A stretch of DNA of 64,000 bases from Chitinibacter tainanensis DSM 15459 (GTDB taxonomy: Bacteria; Pseudomonadota; Gammaproteobacteria; Burkholderiales; Chitinibacteraceae), in assembly GCF_000429785.1 (NCBI RefSeq), contig NZ_KE386951.1, positions 522,009-586,008 of the forward strand. The letters are read 5' to 3'. The position numbers and the translations under genes were made by a program. Shown here piece by piece: positions 1 to 8,352 of the stretch. The notes beneath the pieces are model-generated. The model was not told the origin of the DNA and did no database searches. It was given only the letters and a program-made list of their open reading frames with translations. The first letter of the stretch is position 1, and every line of letters begins with the position of its first letter.

Positions 1-15
1 CACGCTTCTGGAGCA

Positions 16-897
16 ATGATGAGCGGCCTGACTTCCACCAATCTCACCAGCCTGAAAAAAATCTACTCGGGCAAAGTGCGCGATCTGTACGAAATTGACG
101 ACCAGCGCATGCTGATGATCGCCACCGATCGCCTATCGGCGTTTGACGTGATTCTGGCCGAGCCGATTCCGGAAAAAGGCAAGATCCTGACTTCAATCTC
201 TAATTTCTGGTTCGACCTGCTCAAAGACGTGGTGCCTAGCCACTTCACCGGCGATCAACCCGAAGACGTGGTTTCCGAAGCCGACCGCCCGCAAGTCGAA
301 GGTCGCGCCGTGGTGTGCAAACGCCTGAAACCGGTGCCGGTAGAAGCGATTGTACGGGGGTATATCGCTGGCAGCGGCTGGAAAGAATACAAGCAGCAAG
401 GTACCGTGTGCGGTATCCAATTGCCAGCCGGCCTCGTTGAGGCCGACAAGCTGCCAGAACCAATCTTCACGCCATCGACCAAAGCGGCAGTGGGCGATCA
501 CGACGAGAACATCAGCTACGCACAATGCGAAGAAATCTTGGGCGCCGAACTCGCCGCCAAAGTACGTGACACCGCGATCTTGCTGTACAAAACCGCCAGC
601 GAATACGCCGCCACCCGCGGCATTATCATCGGCGACACCAAATTTGAATTCGGCCTCGATGAAAATGGCGTGCTGTGCCTGATGGACGAAGCGCTAACCC
701 CAGACAGCAGCCGTTTCTGGCCAGCCGACCAATACCAGCCTGGCACCAACCCACCGAGCTACGATAAACAATTCGTGCGCGATTGGCTGGAAAGCACCGG
801 CTGGGATAAAACCCCACCCGCCCCGGCCCTGCCCGCCGAAGTAGCGGAAAAAACCGCGGCGAAATACCGCGAAGCACTGGAAAAGCTCACCAAGTAA
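16..897 (+). CDS. purC: Phosphoribosylaminoimidazole-succinocarboxamide synthase (SAICAR synthetase)
   Basis: Cytosolic purine-biosynthesis enzyme that joins aspartate to CAIR using ATP. The 293-residue product has the family's N-terminal nucleotide-binding start (GKVRDLYE near residue 19, then ATDRLSAFD). It also carries the signature [14 protein letters not shown] in the first half and DTKFEFGLD followed by [12 protein letters not shown] in the second half. Length fits the stand-alone long-type PurC. Two ATG codons lie in tandem at 16 and 19 behind CTGGAG, so the start is uncertain by one codon. An intrinsic terminator follows directly. The upstream context is cut by the window edge. Confidence 0.96.
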   Translation: MMSGLTSTNLTSLKKIYSGKVRDLYEIDDQRMLMIATDRLSAFDVILAEPIPEKGKILTSISNFWFDLLKDVVPSHFTGDQPEDVVSEADRPQVEGRAVVCKRLKPVPVEAIVRGYIAGSGWKEYKQQGTVCGIQLPAGLVEADKLPEPIFTPSTKAAVGDHDENISYAQCEEILGAELAAKVRDTAILLYKTASEYAATRGIIIGDTKFEFGLDENGVLCLMDEALTPDSSRFWPADQYQPGTNPPSYDKQFVRDWLESTGWDKTPPAPALPAEVAEKTAAKYREALEKLTK

Positions 898-908
898 TCC
901 ATGCCGAT

Positions 909-935
909 ACGCCCTCTGACCCGAGGGCGTTTTTT
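909..935 (+). terminator. Intrinsic terminator after purC
   Basis: An 8-bp stem (ACGCCCTC with GAGGGCGT) and a 6-nt loop are followed by a run of T. It lies 11 nt after the purC stop and separates purC from the next gene. Confidence 0.85.
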
Positions 936-963
936 ATTCCCTTTTTTGCAGGAAATTGCACTC

Positions 964-1701
964 ATGATGATCAAAAGCGAAATCACCGATCTGGCCACCC
1001 CGACCGGCGTGATGCGAACTTATGTGCACCGCCCAGCCGAAGCGGGCCAATACCCAACGATTCTGTTTTATTCCGAGATTTTCCAGCAAACCGGCCCGAT
1101 CGAGCGCGCAGCGAAAATCATCGCCGGCCACGGCTATAACGTGCTGGTGCCGGAAGTATTCCATGAGCTCAACCCCATCGGCACCGTATTGGCGTATGAC
1201 GACGCCGGCCGCGATAAAGGCAATGCCGACAAAATGGCCAAATCGGTCGAAGGCTACGACACTGACAACGCGGCAATGATCGCCTGGGTGAAGCAACAGC
1301 CTTGGCACAGCGGCGATTTTGGCGCGATGGGTTTCTGCATTGGCGGTCATCTGGCTTTCCGCGCTGCACTGCAGCCGGAAATCAAAGCCACCGCGTGTTT
1401 TTACGCCACCGACCTGCACACCAATGTCATCCCCAATCAGCCCGGCCAGCACAGCATGGAACGGCTGGCGGAAATCAGCGGCGAGCTGCTGATGATCTGG
1501 GGCAAGCAAGACCCGCATATTCCGGCGGCTGGCCGCGCGCAGGTATATCAGGCTTTGGTAGCCGCCGACAAAACCTTCACCTGGCATGAATTCAATGGCC
1601 CGCACGCCTTTATGCGTGACGAAGGCGATCGTTATGACCCGCAATTGGCGCTGCTGGGCTATCAGCTGGCGTTCGATTTATTCCGCCGTCGTTTGGGCTA
1701 A
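964..1701 (+). CDS. Dienelactone hydrolase family protein (cytosolic)
   Basis: An alpha/beta-hydrolase of about 245 residues. The nucleophile elbow GFCIGGH puts Cys at 125. Asp183 (GKQDPH) and His214 (GPHAF) complete a Cys-Asp-His triad with the spacing seen in dienelactone hydrolases. I chose ATG 964, preceded by CAGGAAA; the frame is open back to 901, but that stretch contains the purC terminator. No signal peptide is visible. The substrate cannot be told from sequence, and no catechol-degradation genes are nearby, so a general carboxylester/lactone hydrolase is the safe call. A terminator follows. Confidence 0.88.
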   Translation: MMIKSEITDLATPTGVMRTYVHRPAEAGQYPTILFYSEIFQQTGPIERAAKIIAGHGYNVLVPEVFHELNPIGTVLAYDDAGRDKGNADKMAKSVEGYDTDNAAMIAWVKQQPWHSGDFGAMGFCIGGHLAFRAALQPEIKATACFYATDLHTNVIPNQPGQHSMERLAEISGELLMIWGKQDPHIPAAGRAQVYQALVAADKTFTWHEFNGPHAFMRDEGDRYDPQLALLGYQLAFDLFRRRLG

Positions 1702-1722
1702 ACTCCGCCCTGCTGCGCGACA

Positions 1723-1747
1723 GACCGGCCGAGTGCCGGTCTTTTTT
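1723..1747 (+). terminator. Intrinsic terminator after the dienelactone hydrolase gene
   Basis: A 7-bp stem (GACCGGC with GCCGGTC) and a 5-nt loop are followed by six T. The remaining bases to 1909 hold no gene; I see no confident promoter there. Confidence 0.85.
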
Positions 1748-1909
1748 CATTCATACATGCCCTAGGTATAGCCACGCAAGTCATGATTAATAATGATTTC
1801 ACAGACATACCCAAAGCCGTGTAATTTTTAACGCCCTGCGCGGGGATTTATTAACAGCGCCATCACCCGCCGCCCCCGTAGCATGAAAGCTCCTCGGTTT
1901 TAGCGGAGC

Positions 1910-2329
1910 ATGGTGATGTTGGATTTACGACGCCCTCTTGGCAGCCTGCTGCTGGCCAGCCTGTGCGCCAGCCCAGTGGCCATGGCCGAGCAGCTGGTCA
2001 CCCAGCTGGAACACCAGCAAGAGATCAAACTACAGCCGCGTGAAACCCTGACGGTGAAACTGCCGTCTAGCCCCAGCACTGGCTATCTGTGGTTTTACGA
2101 GCCGCCCGCCGCGGCGCCATTGACCATGACACAAGATTGGAAATTTATCCCGCGTGATCTACAGGCGCGGCCGGTGATCGGCGATACCATCTGGCGCTTT
2201 CAGGCCAAAGACAGCGGTGAAGCCACGCTGCGCTTTGTGTATCGCAAACCGTGGCAAGGCGGCGAGACCGAGCCGCTGGATGTGCGCGAATATCGGATTG
2301 TGGTGCAGGAGAAAAACGCTGGCAGTTAA
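1910..2329 (+). CDS. Secreted chagasin-like cysteine protease inhibitor (family I42)
   Basis: A 139-residue protein with a Sec signal peptide (basic start, hydrophobic LGSLLLASLCASPVAMA, likely cleavage before EQ near residue 27). The mature part carries the three chagasin loop signatures: SPSTGYLW (NPTTGY-type), GDTIWRF, and RKPWQGG (RPW-type). Chagasin-fold proteins bind papain-like cysteine proteases through these loops, so a periplasmic inhibitor is likely. GCGGAG precedes the ATG at 1910; a second in-frame ATG lies at 1916. No target protease gene is adjacent. Its end overlaps the convergent hemerythrin gene by 4 nt. Confidence 0.85.
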   Translation: MVMLDLRRPLGSLLLASLCASPVAMAEQLVTQLEHQQEIKLQPRETLTVKLPSSPSTGYLWFYEPPAAAPLTMTQDWKFIPRDLQARPVIGDTIWRFQAKDSGEATLRFVYRKPWQGGETEPLDVREYRIVVQEKNAGS

Positions 2330-2847
2330 CGCTGCCCGCGCCGTGCCGCCATCCGCCGGCCTAATTCAGCCAGGGTGGCTTCATCCAGCAGCACTTTGGC
2401 GTAAGGGTAAATGTCTTCTTCCTCGCGCAGTGCATGGGCCGGATACAGCTGGGCAAAGCGCGCGGCCAGCGCATGGGTGAGCTGGCTATCATCGCCCGCG
2501 ACCACGGCCAATAAGGCCTGCCGCACTTCTTGCCACAAGGCCCCCAGCGTGTCGTGCTCGGCCATAATGGCTTCGATATTTGCGCGCAGGGTGGGATCGG
2601 CCAGCGGTAGCATGGCAGCAAACAGATCTTCGTCTTCATCCTGATGATGCAGCGGCGCGGCCACATCAAAATAGCGCAGTATGGATTGCGCGCCGGCAAT
2701 CGCGGCCGCATCGGCGCCGTGTTGCTCCAGATGAGTCACAAGGGTACGGGTCAGCGCCGCATAGTGGCGCACCCGATCATGGCAGGCCACCAGCATCGCC
2801 AGCGGGGTGGCAAAGGTAACGCTCGCAGTTTCAAACGGATTGAGCAT
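2326..2847 (-). CDS. Hemerythrin HHE-domain protein
   Basis: A helical, presumably di-iron protein of 173 residues. Candidate metal ligands are spread as in HHE domains: His23 (CHDRVRHY), His67/His68 with acidic residues (HHQDEDED), His98 (AEHDTL), His138 and Glu142-144 (AHALREEE). ATG 2847 has GGAG eight bases upstream; the frame is open to 2952, but that extension resembles nothing and runs toward a terminator. Likely roles are oxygen, nitric oxide or iron handling in the cytoplasm, which is inference from the fold. It is a single gene between terminators, convergent with the chagasin-like gene. Confidence 0.85.
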   Translation of the reverse strand: MLNPFETASVTFATPLAMLVACHDRVRHYAALTRTLVTHLEQHGADAAAIAGAQSILRYFDVAAPLHHQDEDEDLFAAMLPLADPTLRANIEAIMAEHDTLGALWQEVRQALLAVVAGDDSQLTHALAARFAQLYPAHALREEEDIYPYAKVLLDEATLAELGRRMAARRGQR

Positions 2848-2955
2848 GCCCGACTCCAGCCAAGAACAGAACTTCAACTTACGCCCAAAGCCGCTGCTTG
2901 CCAAGGCAAATTCTTGCCACGCCGGGCTTGGCGCAAGCTTGTGCCAGATCAATGC

Positions 2956-2978
2956 AAAACCGGCGCCGCAGCGCCGGT
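2956..2978 (-). terminator. Intrinsic terminator of the M14 peptidase gene
   Basis: On the minus strand ACCGGCGC, loop TGCG, GCGCCGGT is followed by TTTTGC, about 20 nt after the carboxypeptidase stop. Confidence 0.8.
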
Positions 2979-2997
2979 ATCTCTGGCAGTGCCGCGC

Positions 2998-4140
2998 TTA
3001 GAGCTGCGGCAAGATGGCGTACAGCGCCGCCAGCAAACTGGCGCCCAATTGGGTTGAGCGCTCGCCATTCCAGCCCACCTCGGGCAGCGGCCGATTGGCG
3101 GTGTCTTTAAAGGGCATTTCCACCGTGTAGGCAAGGCAATCAAAATGATCCCCAACCCAGTTGGTGCCTAAAGTCAGCGTCTCGGGGCCAAATTTGCCGA
3201 CTTCGTAGCCGTGCTCTACCTGAAAATCCGGGCTAGCAGCCAGCCATGCCTGTTTGAACGCTTCTTGCAGATCATGCTGCCGGCAGGAGAACGAGGGGTT
3301 GCTTTCACAGCCCGCCACAAAATTATGCGGAATACTCTCGTCGCCATGAATATCAAAAAAGGCATCCACGCCCACTTGCTGCATTTTCTCGCGCACCCAA
3401 TACACTTCGGGACTGCGCTCCAGCGTTGGCGTTTGCCATTCGCGGTTCAGATTGGCGCCCAGCGCATTGGTGCGCAAATTGCCGCGCACGCTACCATCCG
3501 GATTCATATTCGGCACCACGTAAAACACGCACTTTTCCAGCAAGGCCCGCGCGATGGGGTTTTGCGGATCGAGCAGCGTTTCCAGCAGGCCTTCCACAAA
3601 CCATTCGGCCATGCTCTCGCCCGGATGCTGGCGCGCTGTAATCCAGATTTTTTTCTTATTGATGCCGTAATAGCCTTTCTGAATGCCCACCCGCAGCAAA
3701 TCAAAATCATGCCCATCCGGCGTCACGCCTAGCTGCTCCAGCTTCACCCATGGGGCCGCGGTCACGGCATTGCCCAGTAAGGTTTGATGGCGCTCCCAGC
3801 TGTAGGGCTCGAAATAGGCAAACCACATCACATCGGTGTGCGGCGTGTGTTTAATCGTCAGGGTTTGGCCATCGTATTCGGTTTCGACACGGAACCAGTG
3901 CTCGCGGTCATACGAGGCCACCGCCTGATAATCCACCCAGCCATCCGGATACGCACTCTGCCCCGCGTTTTCGATCTTTAAGGTGCAATCGACATCGCGC
4001 GCGCCGGAGAGGCGAAAGTGAAACCACTGCGCAAAATCGGCGGCATTATCCGGCCGCAAATTCAGGCGGATATTGGCGGCATCGGTGGCATCAATCACAT
4101 CAATCGAACCGGAATCGAAATGGCTGGTGATCTGGAGCAT
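2998..4140 (-). CDS. M14-family zinc carboxypeptidase (cytosolic carboxypeptidase-like)
   Basis: A 380-residue metallopeptidase. Residues 1-115 form a beta-rich N-terminal domain as in the M14 cytosolic-carboxypeptidase branch. The catalytic domain shows zinc ligands His172 and Glu175 (HPGES), His265 (DIHGDE), substrate-binding NLNREW near 230-234, and a candidate general base Glu341 (YTVEMPF). No signal peptide is visible, so it should act in the cytoplasm. Bacterial members trim C-terminal residues from peptides, but the substrate here is unknown. ATG 4140 follows AGGAGAGCTT. The segment just upstream shares a 16-nt element with the oxidoreductase gene at 5550. Confidence 0.9.
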   Translation of the reverse strand: MLQITSHFDSGSIDVIDATDAANIRLNLRPDNAADFAQWFHFRLSGARDVDCTLKIENAGQSAYPDGWVDYQAVASYDREHWFRVETEYDGQTLTIKHTPHTDVMWFAYFEPYSWERHQTLLGNAVTAAPWVKLEQLGVTPDGHDFDLLRVGIQKGYYGINKKKIWITARQHPGESMAEWFVEGLLETLLDPQNPIARALLEKCVFYVVPNMNPDGSVRGNLRTNALGANLNREWQTPTLERSPEVYWVREKMQQVGVDAFFDIHGDESIPHNFVAGCESNPSFSCRQHDLQEAFKQAWLAASPDFQVEHGYEVGKFGPETLTLGTNWVGDHFDCLAYTVEMPFKDTANRPLPEVGWNGERSTQLGASLLAALYAILPQL

Positions 4141-4150
4141 AAGCTCTCCT

Positions 4151-4166
4151 GTATAAGACTGAAAAA
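4151..4166 (-). repeat. Leader element copy 1 (TTTTTCAGTC-x-TATAC type)
   Basis: The minus strand reads TTTTTCAGTCTTATAC, ending 10 nt before the M14 peptidase ATG. It matches the element at 5563-5578 at 15 of 16 positions. It could include a -10-like TATACA, but I find no good -35. Confidence 0.45.
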
Positions 4167-4184
4167 TAGCGCTCTAACCGTAGA

Positions 4185-4538
4185 TTAATCTAAGGGCGAC
4201 CAATCCGTCACCGGTTTGAATTCATCATCGTTTTCGCTTTTTACAAAGCGCTCGAACACACTACCGACCGGCGAAGCGAGCAGCGGGATAATGCTGGCAT
4301 CGTAATTGGCGATGACATTCACATCGAATTCGCTGTGGTTTTTCGGATTGTTTAAGTATTTCTGATCTTCAGTGCCCGAGAAAAAGCGCCAGCCGCTATC
4401 GCCTTCTTTGGTCGGTTTTTCGCGGTACATCAGGCCAACGGGATAGCCCTCAACGGTAATTTCGTCGCTGGCCATGCAGCTGCCGTGGCCGGTGGCGATT
4501 TTTTTGATGATGCGCTCGTCGAGCAAATAGTCTTTCAT
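4185..4538 (-). CDS. DUF2185 (Imm33-like) domain protein
   Basis: A small soluble protein of 117 residues. The core CMASDEITVEGYPVGLMYRE followed by DSGWRFFSGTEDQKY is the DUF2185 pattern. Such domains occur as stand-alone proteins and as putative immunity proteins of polymorphic toxins. No toxin gene is adjacent here, so an immunity role is not supported by context. The second half ends in an acidic tail. ATG 4538 is preceded by GCAGGATACCC. It lies 22 nt after the oxidoreductase gene on the same strand, so the two may be co-transcribed. Confidence 0.8.
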   Translation of the reverse strand: MKDYLLDERIIKKIATGHGSCMASDEITVEGYPVGLMYREKPTKEGDSGWRFFSGTEDQKYLNNPKNHSEFDVNVIANYDASIIPLLASPVGSVFERFVKSENDDEFKPVTDWSPLD

Positions 4539-4560
4539 GGGTATCCTGCGCTAATCTTGA

Positions 4561-5550
4561 TTAAATATGGCTTTCTGGCGTATACCCCAGTACCGCCTCG
4601 CGCGCGGCTAGCACCATGGCAAGCGCGGCGCGAGTTTTGGCGTGCGGCAAGATCGGGCTTTCGCGCTCGCCGGCTTGCAGCAAGGCGCAAAAATGCGTGG
4701 TTTCGTAATTCAGGCCGCTGCCCTGCACCGGCAAGGTGAGGGTTTCGCGTTCGCCAAAGGCGTTGACCAGCGTGGCGCTGGTGGGATTCCACCATTTCTC
4801 GTGCAGCACGATATGCCCCGCCGTGCCGCCCAGTAGCGCTTCGCCACTGCCAGCGCAATCGAGCCCGCAGTAGAGCTGACTAATGCCCTGTGCGTGTTGC
4901 ACTTGCAGACTGGCAAAGCCATCGACACCGCTGGCACCGATGCGACCTAAAGTTTGAATTTGCGCAGCTTCCCCCAGCCAGTCCACCGCCAGAAACGCGC
5001 TGTAGATGCCGATATCCAGCAGGCCACCGCCGGCTTGAGCCGGGTCGAGCACGGCGTGGCTGGCTGGCACATAGGCATTGGGTACCAGATTGGCAAAGCC
5101 GGCGCGCACAAAGCGCAGCTCGCCAATTGCGCCGGCGGCAATGCGCTCACGCAAGGTTTGGTAAAGCGGGAAAAACGGTGGCTTCATGGCTTCCATATAC
5201 AGGCAAGCCGTGTCGCGGGCGACGGCCAAGACGGCATCGAGTTCCGCCAGCGTGACAGCCGCCGGCTTTTCACACAGCACCGCCTTGCCCGCCCGCAGCG
5301 CGGCGATACTCAGTGCCGCGTGGCTGGGGTGAGGGGTGGCGATGTAAACCGCATCGATGTCGCTGGCGAGGAGTTCTTCCGGGGTATCAAATACCTGGGC
5401 GATATGGTGCACGGCCGCAAATTGCCGGGCTTTGGCCGGGCTACGATTGCACACGGCGACCGCTTTGGCGGCCGGCACTTCGGCCAGCCCTGCGACAAAG
5501 CGGGCGGCGATCTGGCCCGCCCCGATGATGCCGAATCGAACTTGCTCCAT
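4561..5550 (-). CDS. Gfo/Idh/MocA-family NAD(P)-dependent oxidoreductase
   Basis: A 329-residue protein. The N-terminal Rossmann fold shows FGIIGAGQIAARF (residues 6-18), and the family motif CEKP sits at 93-96. The second half is the beta-sheet substrate domain. Members oxidise or reduce sugars, inositols or similar small molecules, and trans-dihydrodiol dehydrogenase-like proteins look similar; the substrate cannot be named. I chose ATG 5550, with AGGGG just upstream, over the longer open frame to 5604. The leader holds the 16-nt element shared with the M14 peptidase gene. Confidence 0.88.
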   Translation of the reverse strand: MEQVRFGIIGAGQIAARFVAGLAEVPAAKAVAVCNRSPAKARQFAAVHHIAQVFDTPEELLASDIDAVYIATPHPSHAALSIAALRAGKAVLCEKPAAVTLAELDAVLAVARDTACLYMEAMKPPFFPLYQTLRERIAAGAIGELRFVRAGFANLVPNAYVPASHAVLDPAQAGGGLLDIGIYSAFLAVDWLGEAAQIQTLGRIGASGVDGFASLQVQHAQGISQLYCGLDCAGSGEALLGGTAGHIVLHEKWWNPTSATLVNAFGERETLTLPVQGSGLNYETTHFCALLQAGERESPILPHAKTRAALAMVLAAREAVLGYTPESHI

Positions 5551-5562
5551 CTTTACCCCTGG

Positions 5563-5578
5563 GTATACGACTGAAAAA
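5563..5578 (-). repeat. Leader element copy 2 (TTTTTCAGTC-x-TATAC type)
   Basis: The minus strand reads TTTTTCAGTCGTATAC, 12 nt before the oxidoreductase ATG and just ahead of its ribosome binding site. It is 15/16 identical to the copy at 4151-4166. Confidence 0.45.
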
Positions 5579-5636
5579 CAAGCAGCATATGCTCTCGCGA
5601 GCAATACACCAATCCGGTATTGTGCTTAACGCAAGG

Positions 5637-6236
5637 CTATTGGGCCGGGCTAAATTGCACCAGCGCCAAGCTACCGAGCAGATTCGGCCAGAATTCCACC
5701 CGCTCGCCCTGATGCAGCACGATTTGCTGTTCCACCTGCATGCCTAGCTTACCGAGCAGCCGGGCAAAATCGTGCACGGTGCAGAAATGGATATTCGGCG
5801 TGTTGTACCACTCGTAGGGAATGGTTTCCGATACCGGCATGCGCCCAAGCAGAATCTGCCAGCGGTTTTCCCAGAAACCGAAGTTCGGGAAGGTAACCAG
5901 CCCGACTTTGCCTACCCGCAGCATTTCTTGCAGGATCAGCTCAATATTGTGCATGGCCTGAATTGTGAGCGAGAGCACCACATAATCAAAGCTGCCATCT
6001 TCAAAGCTTTGCAGGCCAGTTTCGAGGTCGGCCTGAATGACATTCAGGCCTTTTTCCACGCAAGCGACGATGGAATTAACATCCACATCCACGCCAATGC
6101 CGCGCACGTTTTTGTGCGCTTGCAGCCAGGCCAGCAAATCGCCTTCGGCGCAGCCCAGATCCAGTACCCGCGTGCCAGCGGGGATTTGCGCGGCGATGTG
6201 TTGTAAGTCGGGGCGCAGTGTCAACGCGGTAGCCAT
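5637..6236 (-). CDS. metW: Methionine biosynthesis protein MetW (SAM-dependent methyltransferase fold)
   Basis: A 199-residue class I methyltransferase-fold protein with the SAM-binding motif VLDLGCAEGDLL at residues 24-35, followed by GIGVDVD. MetW is nearly always encoded directly after metX and is needed with it for methionine synthesis in several proteobacteria, probably acting on MetX activity. Its start overlaps the metX stop by one base (TAATG), which indicates translational coupling. Confidence 0.93.
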   Translation of the reverse strand: MATALTLRPDLQHIAAQIPAGTRVLDLGCAEGDLLAWLQAHKNVRGIGVDVDVNSIVACVEKGLNVIQADLETGLQSFEDGSFDYVVLSLTIQAMHNIELILQEMLRVGKVGLVTFPNFGFWENRWQILLGRMPVSETIPYEWYNTPNIHFCTVHDFARLLGKLGMQVEQQIVLHQGERVEFWPNLLGSLALVQFSPAQ

Positions 6237-7369
6237 TATACGATCTCCTTCGCCACGTTATTCAGATAGGCGCGCATTACGGCCATATACGGTGCGTCTT
6301 CCATCAGGAACGCATCGTGCCCGTGCTGCGATTCGATTTCGGCATACGACACACTGCGATCGGCATCGAGCAAGGCTTTCACAATTTCGCGCGAACGCGC
6401 CGGGGCAAAGCGCCAATCCGAGGTAAAGGACACCACCAGAAACTTGGCTTGCGCCTGCCGCATCGCCTGCGCCAGCGAGCCGCCGTAATGGCGTGCCGGA
6501 TCGAAATAATCCAGCGCCTTGGTCATCAGCAAATAGGTGTTGGCATCAAAGCGGGTGGAGAATTTATCCCCCTGATAGCGCAGATACGATTCGATCTCGA
6601 ATTCGACCTCAAAGCCGTATTTGTATTCGCCACTGCGCAGCATGCGGCCAAATTTCTCGCCCATGCCATCATCCGACAGATAAGTAATATGCCCCAGCAT
6701 CCGCGCCAAGCGCAGGCCACGCCGCGGCACCACTTCATGCTGGTAGTAATCGCCGCCGTGAAACTCGGGGTCGGTAATAATCGCCTGCCGGGCGACATCG
6801 TTAAACGCGATATTTTGCGCGGTAAGCTTGGGCGCCGAAGCAATCACTAGGGCATGGCGCACGCGCTCAGGGTAAGTAATCGACCAGCGCAGCGCCTGCA
6901 TGCCGCCCAAACTGCCGCCAATGACAGCAGCAAACTGCTGAATCCCCAAGCGATCAGCCAGACGCGCCTGCGTTTCAACCCAATCGCGCACCAGTACCAC
7001 CGGAAAACTCGAGCCATACGGCGCGCCAGTTTCGGGATTGATGCTCGACGGCCCGGTCGAGCCGTGGCAACCACCGAGGTTATTGAGGCCAATCACAAAG
7101 AATTTATTGGTATCAATCGGCTTACCGGGGCCGACCATATTGTCCCACCAGCCCGCCGCCTTATCAGTCTCGGCATGCTTACCCGCCACGTGATGATGGC
7201 CAGACAGCGCATGGCAAATCAGAATGGCATTGGACTTATCGGCATTCAAGCTGCCGTAGGTTTCGACCATCAGCTCATAGCGCGGCAGCACCGCGCCAGA
7301 GGAGAGGGTGATGGGGTCTGTAAATTCAAACTTGTGCGGAGTAACGATCCCGACACTATTGGTAGACAT
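6236..7369 (-). CDS. metX: Homoserine O-acyltransferase MetX
   Basis: An alpha/beta-hydrolase-fold enzyme of 377 residues that acylates homoserine in the first committed step of methionine synthesis. Motifs seen are HALSGHHH (near 53-60), [27 protein letters not shown], the nucleophile elbow GGSLGG with Ser153, Asp318 (FTSDWRF) and His351 (GHDAF). Acetyl-CoA and succinyl-CoA users are hard to separate by eye; beta- and gammaproteobacterial MetX proteins that sit with MetW are often succinyltransferases. It is coupled to metW. I looked for a SAM riboswitch upstream and found none. Confidence 0.95.
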   Translation of the reverse strand: MSTNSVGIVTPHKFEFTDPITLSSGAVLPRYELMVETYGSLNADKSNAILICHALSGHHHVAGKHAETDKAAGWWDNMVGPGKPIDTNKFFVIGLNNLGGCHGSTGPSSINPETGAPYGSSFPVVLVRDWVETQARLADRLGIQQFAAVIGGSLGGMQALRWSITYPERVRHALVIASAPKLTAQNIAFNDVARQAIITDPEFHGGDYYQHEVVPRRGLRLARMLGHITYLSDDGMGEKFGRMLRSGEYKYGFEVEFEIESYLRYQGDKFSTRFDANTYLLMTKALDYFDPARHYGGSLAQAMRQAQAKFLVVSFTSDWRFAPARSREIVKALLDADRSVSYAEIESQHGHDAFLMEDAPYMAVMRAYLNNVAKEIV

Positions 7370-7401
7370 ACATGGCCTTTGGCAAAGCGGAGATAAGCGG
7401 A

Positions 7402-8352
7402 TTAAGGTAGTACTTCACCTTGCAGCACACGCTGATACAGCGCAAGGTAACGCTCTACGCAACGCGCGATAGAGAAATGCTCGGCAGCATATTCGCGGCA
7501 TTGCAAACGATCTATATTTTGAACCGATTCGGCAGCCAGCGCAAAATCCACATCGGACTGGCACAGCTGACCCGTAACGCTTGGCCGTACCAATTCGGGC
7601 ATCGAGCCACGTGGGGTGGCCAGGACCGGGGTACCGCACAGCATGGATTCAACCACCGCCAACCCAAACGGCTCCTCCCACTCAATCGGAAACAGCATAA
7701 ATTGGGCTTGCTGCAAGAGTGCCAGCTTTTGGAGCCCCCCCACCTCACCGTGAAAATGAATCTGGCGGGACAAGCTATCAAACAAGCCACCTGCTTTAAT
7801 CAGATCAAAGCGAGATCCGCCTGCGACATCAAGCTGCCAGTTGTACTTTCGTGCTAATGCCAGGGCTCTTGCGGCACCTTTGCTTTTGCGCTTGACCTTG
7901 GAAAAGAACAAAGCCTGGCGAGAAGGTGCGCTCGCGAATGGATACTCATCAATCGGCAGGCCATTGTGCACATAAGTGGAACGGCCATGACGCTGCGCAT
8001 GATCGGCACTGATGCACACCCAATTGGAGATCGGAAATGCCTCCCCTGCTTGCAGATTACCATGTAGCGTGGATAGCGCCGGCAAGCCCAGACCAGCAGC
8101 ATGCCAGCCATGTAGATGCACGATATCGAATTCGCTCTGCCGCGCTTGCAGGACTTGCCGCGCCTCAGACTCGGTATTCGCCTGCCAATGCAGAGTGCCA
8201 GCGAGAGCAGAACCTTGCGGTGCCACGAGAATGAGTTGATGCCCGGCCACCAGCAGCTGTTGCGCAATCCAGGTGACCATCCGCTCAGTACCGCCATATT
8301 TAAACACGGGTACAGGCTGATCGATTACTAGCGCAACTCGCAAATGACTCAT
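7402..8352 (-). CDS. Glycosyltransferase family 4 protein
   Basis: A GT-B fold transferase of 316 residues. A glycine-rich N-terminal donor/acceptor site (FKYGGTERM, residues 18-25) and the EX7E signature [10 protein letters not shown] (Glu227 and Glu235) place it in GT4. It is probably a cytoplasmic sugar transferase for LPS or a surface glycan. Its ATG overlaps the stop of the preceding ligase-like gene (ATGA), so the two are one transcription unit. The sugar donor and acceptor are unknown. Confidence 0.88.
   Translation of the reverse strand: MSHLRVALVIDQPVPVFKYGGTERMVTWIAQQLLVAGHQLILVAPQGSALAGTLHWQANTESEARQVLQARQSEFDIVHLHGWHAAGLGLPALSTLHGNLQAGEAFPISNWVCISADHAQRHGRSTYVHNGLPIDEYPFASAPSRQALFFSKVKRKSKGAARALALARKYNWQLDVAGGSRFDLIKAGGLFDSLSRQIHFHGEVGGLQKLALLQQAQFMLFPIEWEEPFGLAVVESMLCGTPVLATPRGSMPELVRPSVTGQLCQSDVDFALAAESVQNIDRLQCREYAAEHFSIARCVERYLALYQRVLQGEVLP

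Noticed and set aside
7370-7401. Possible SAM riboswitch upstream of metX or metK
   Set aside because: The upstream gaps are short (32 and about 84 nt) and show none of the known SAM riboswitch core sequences.
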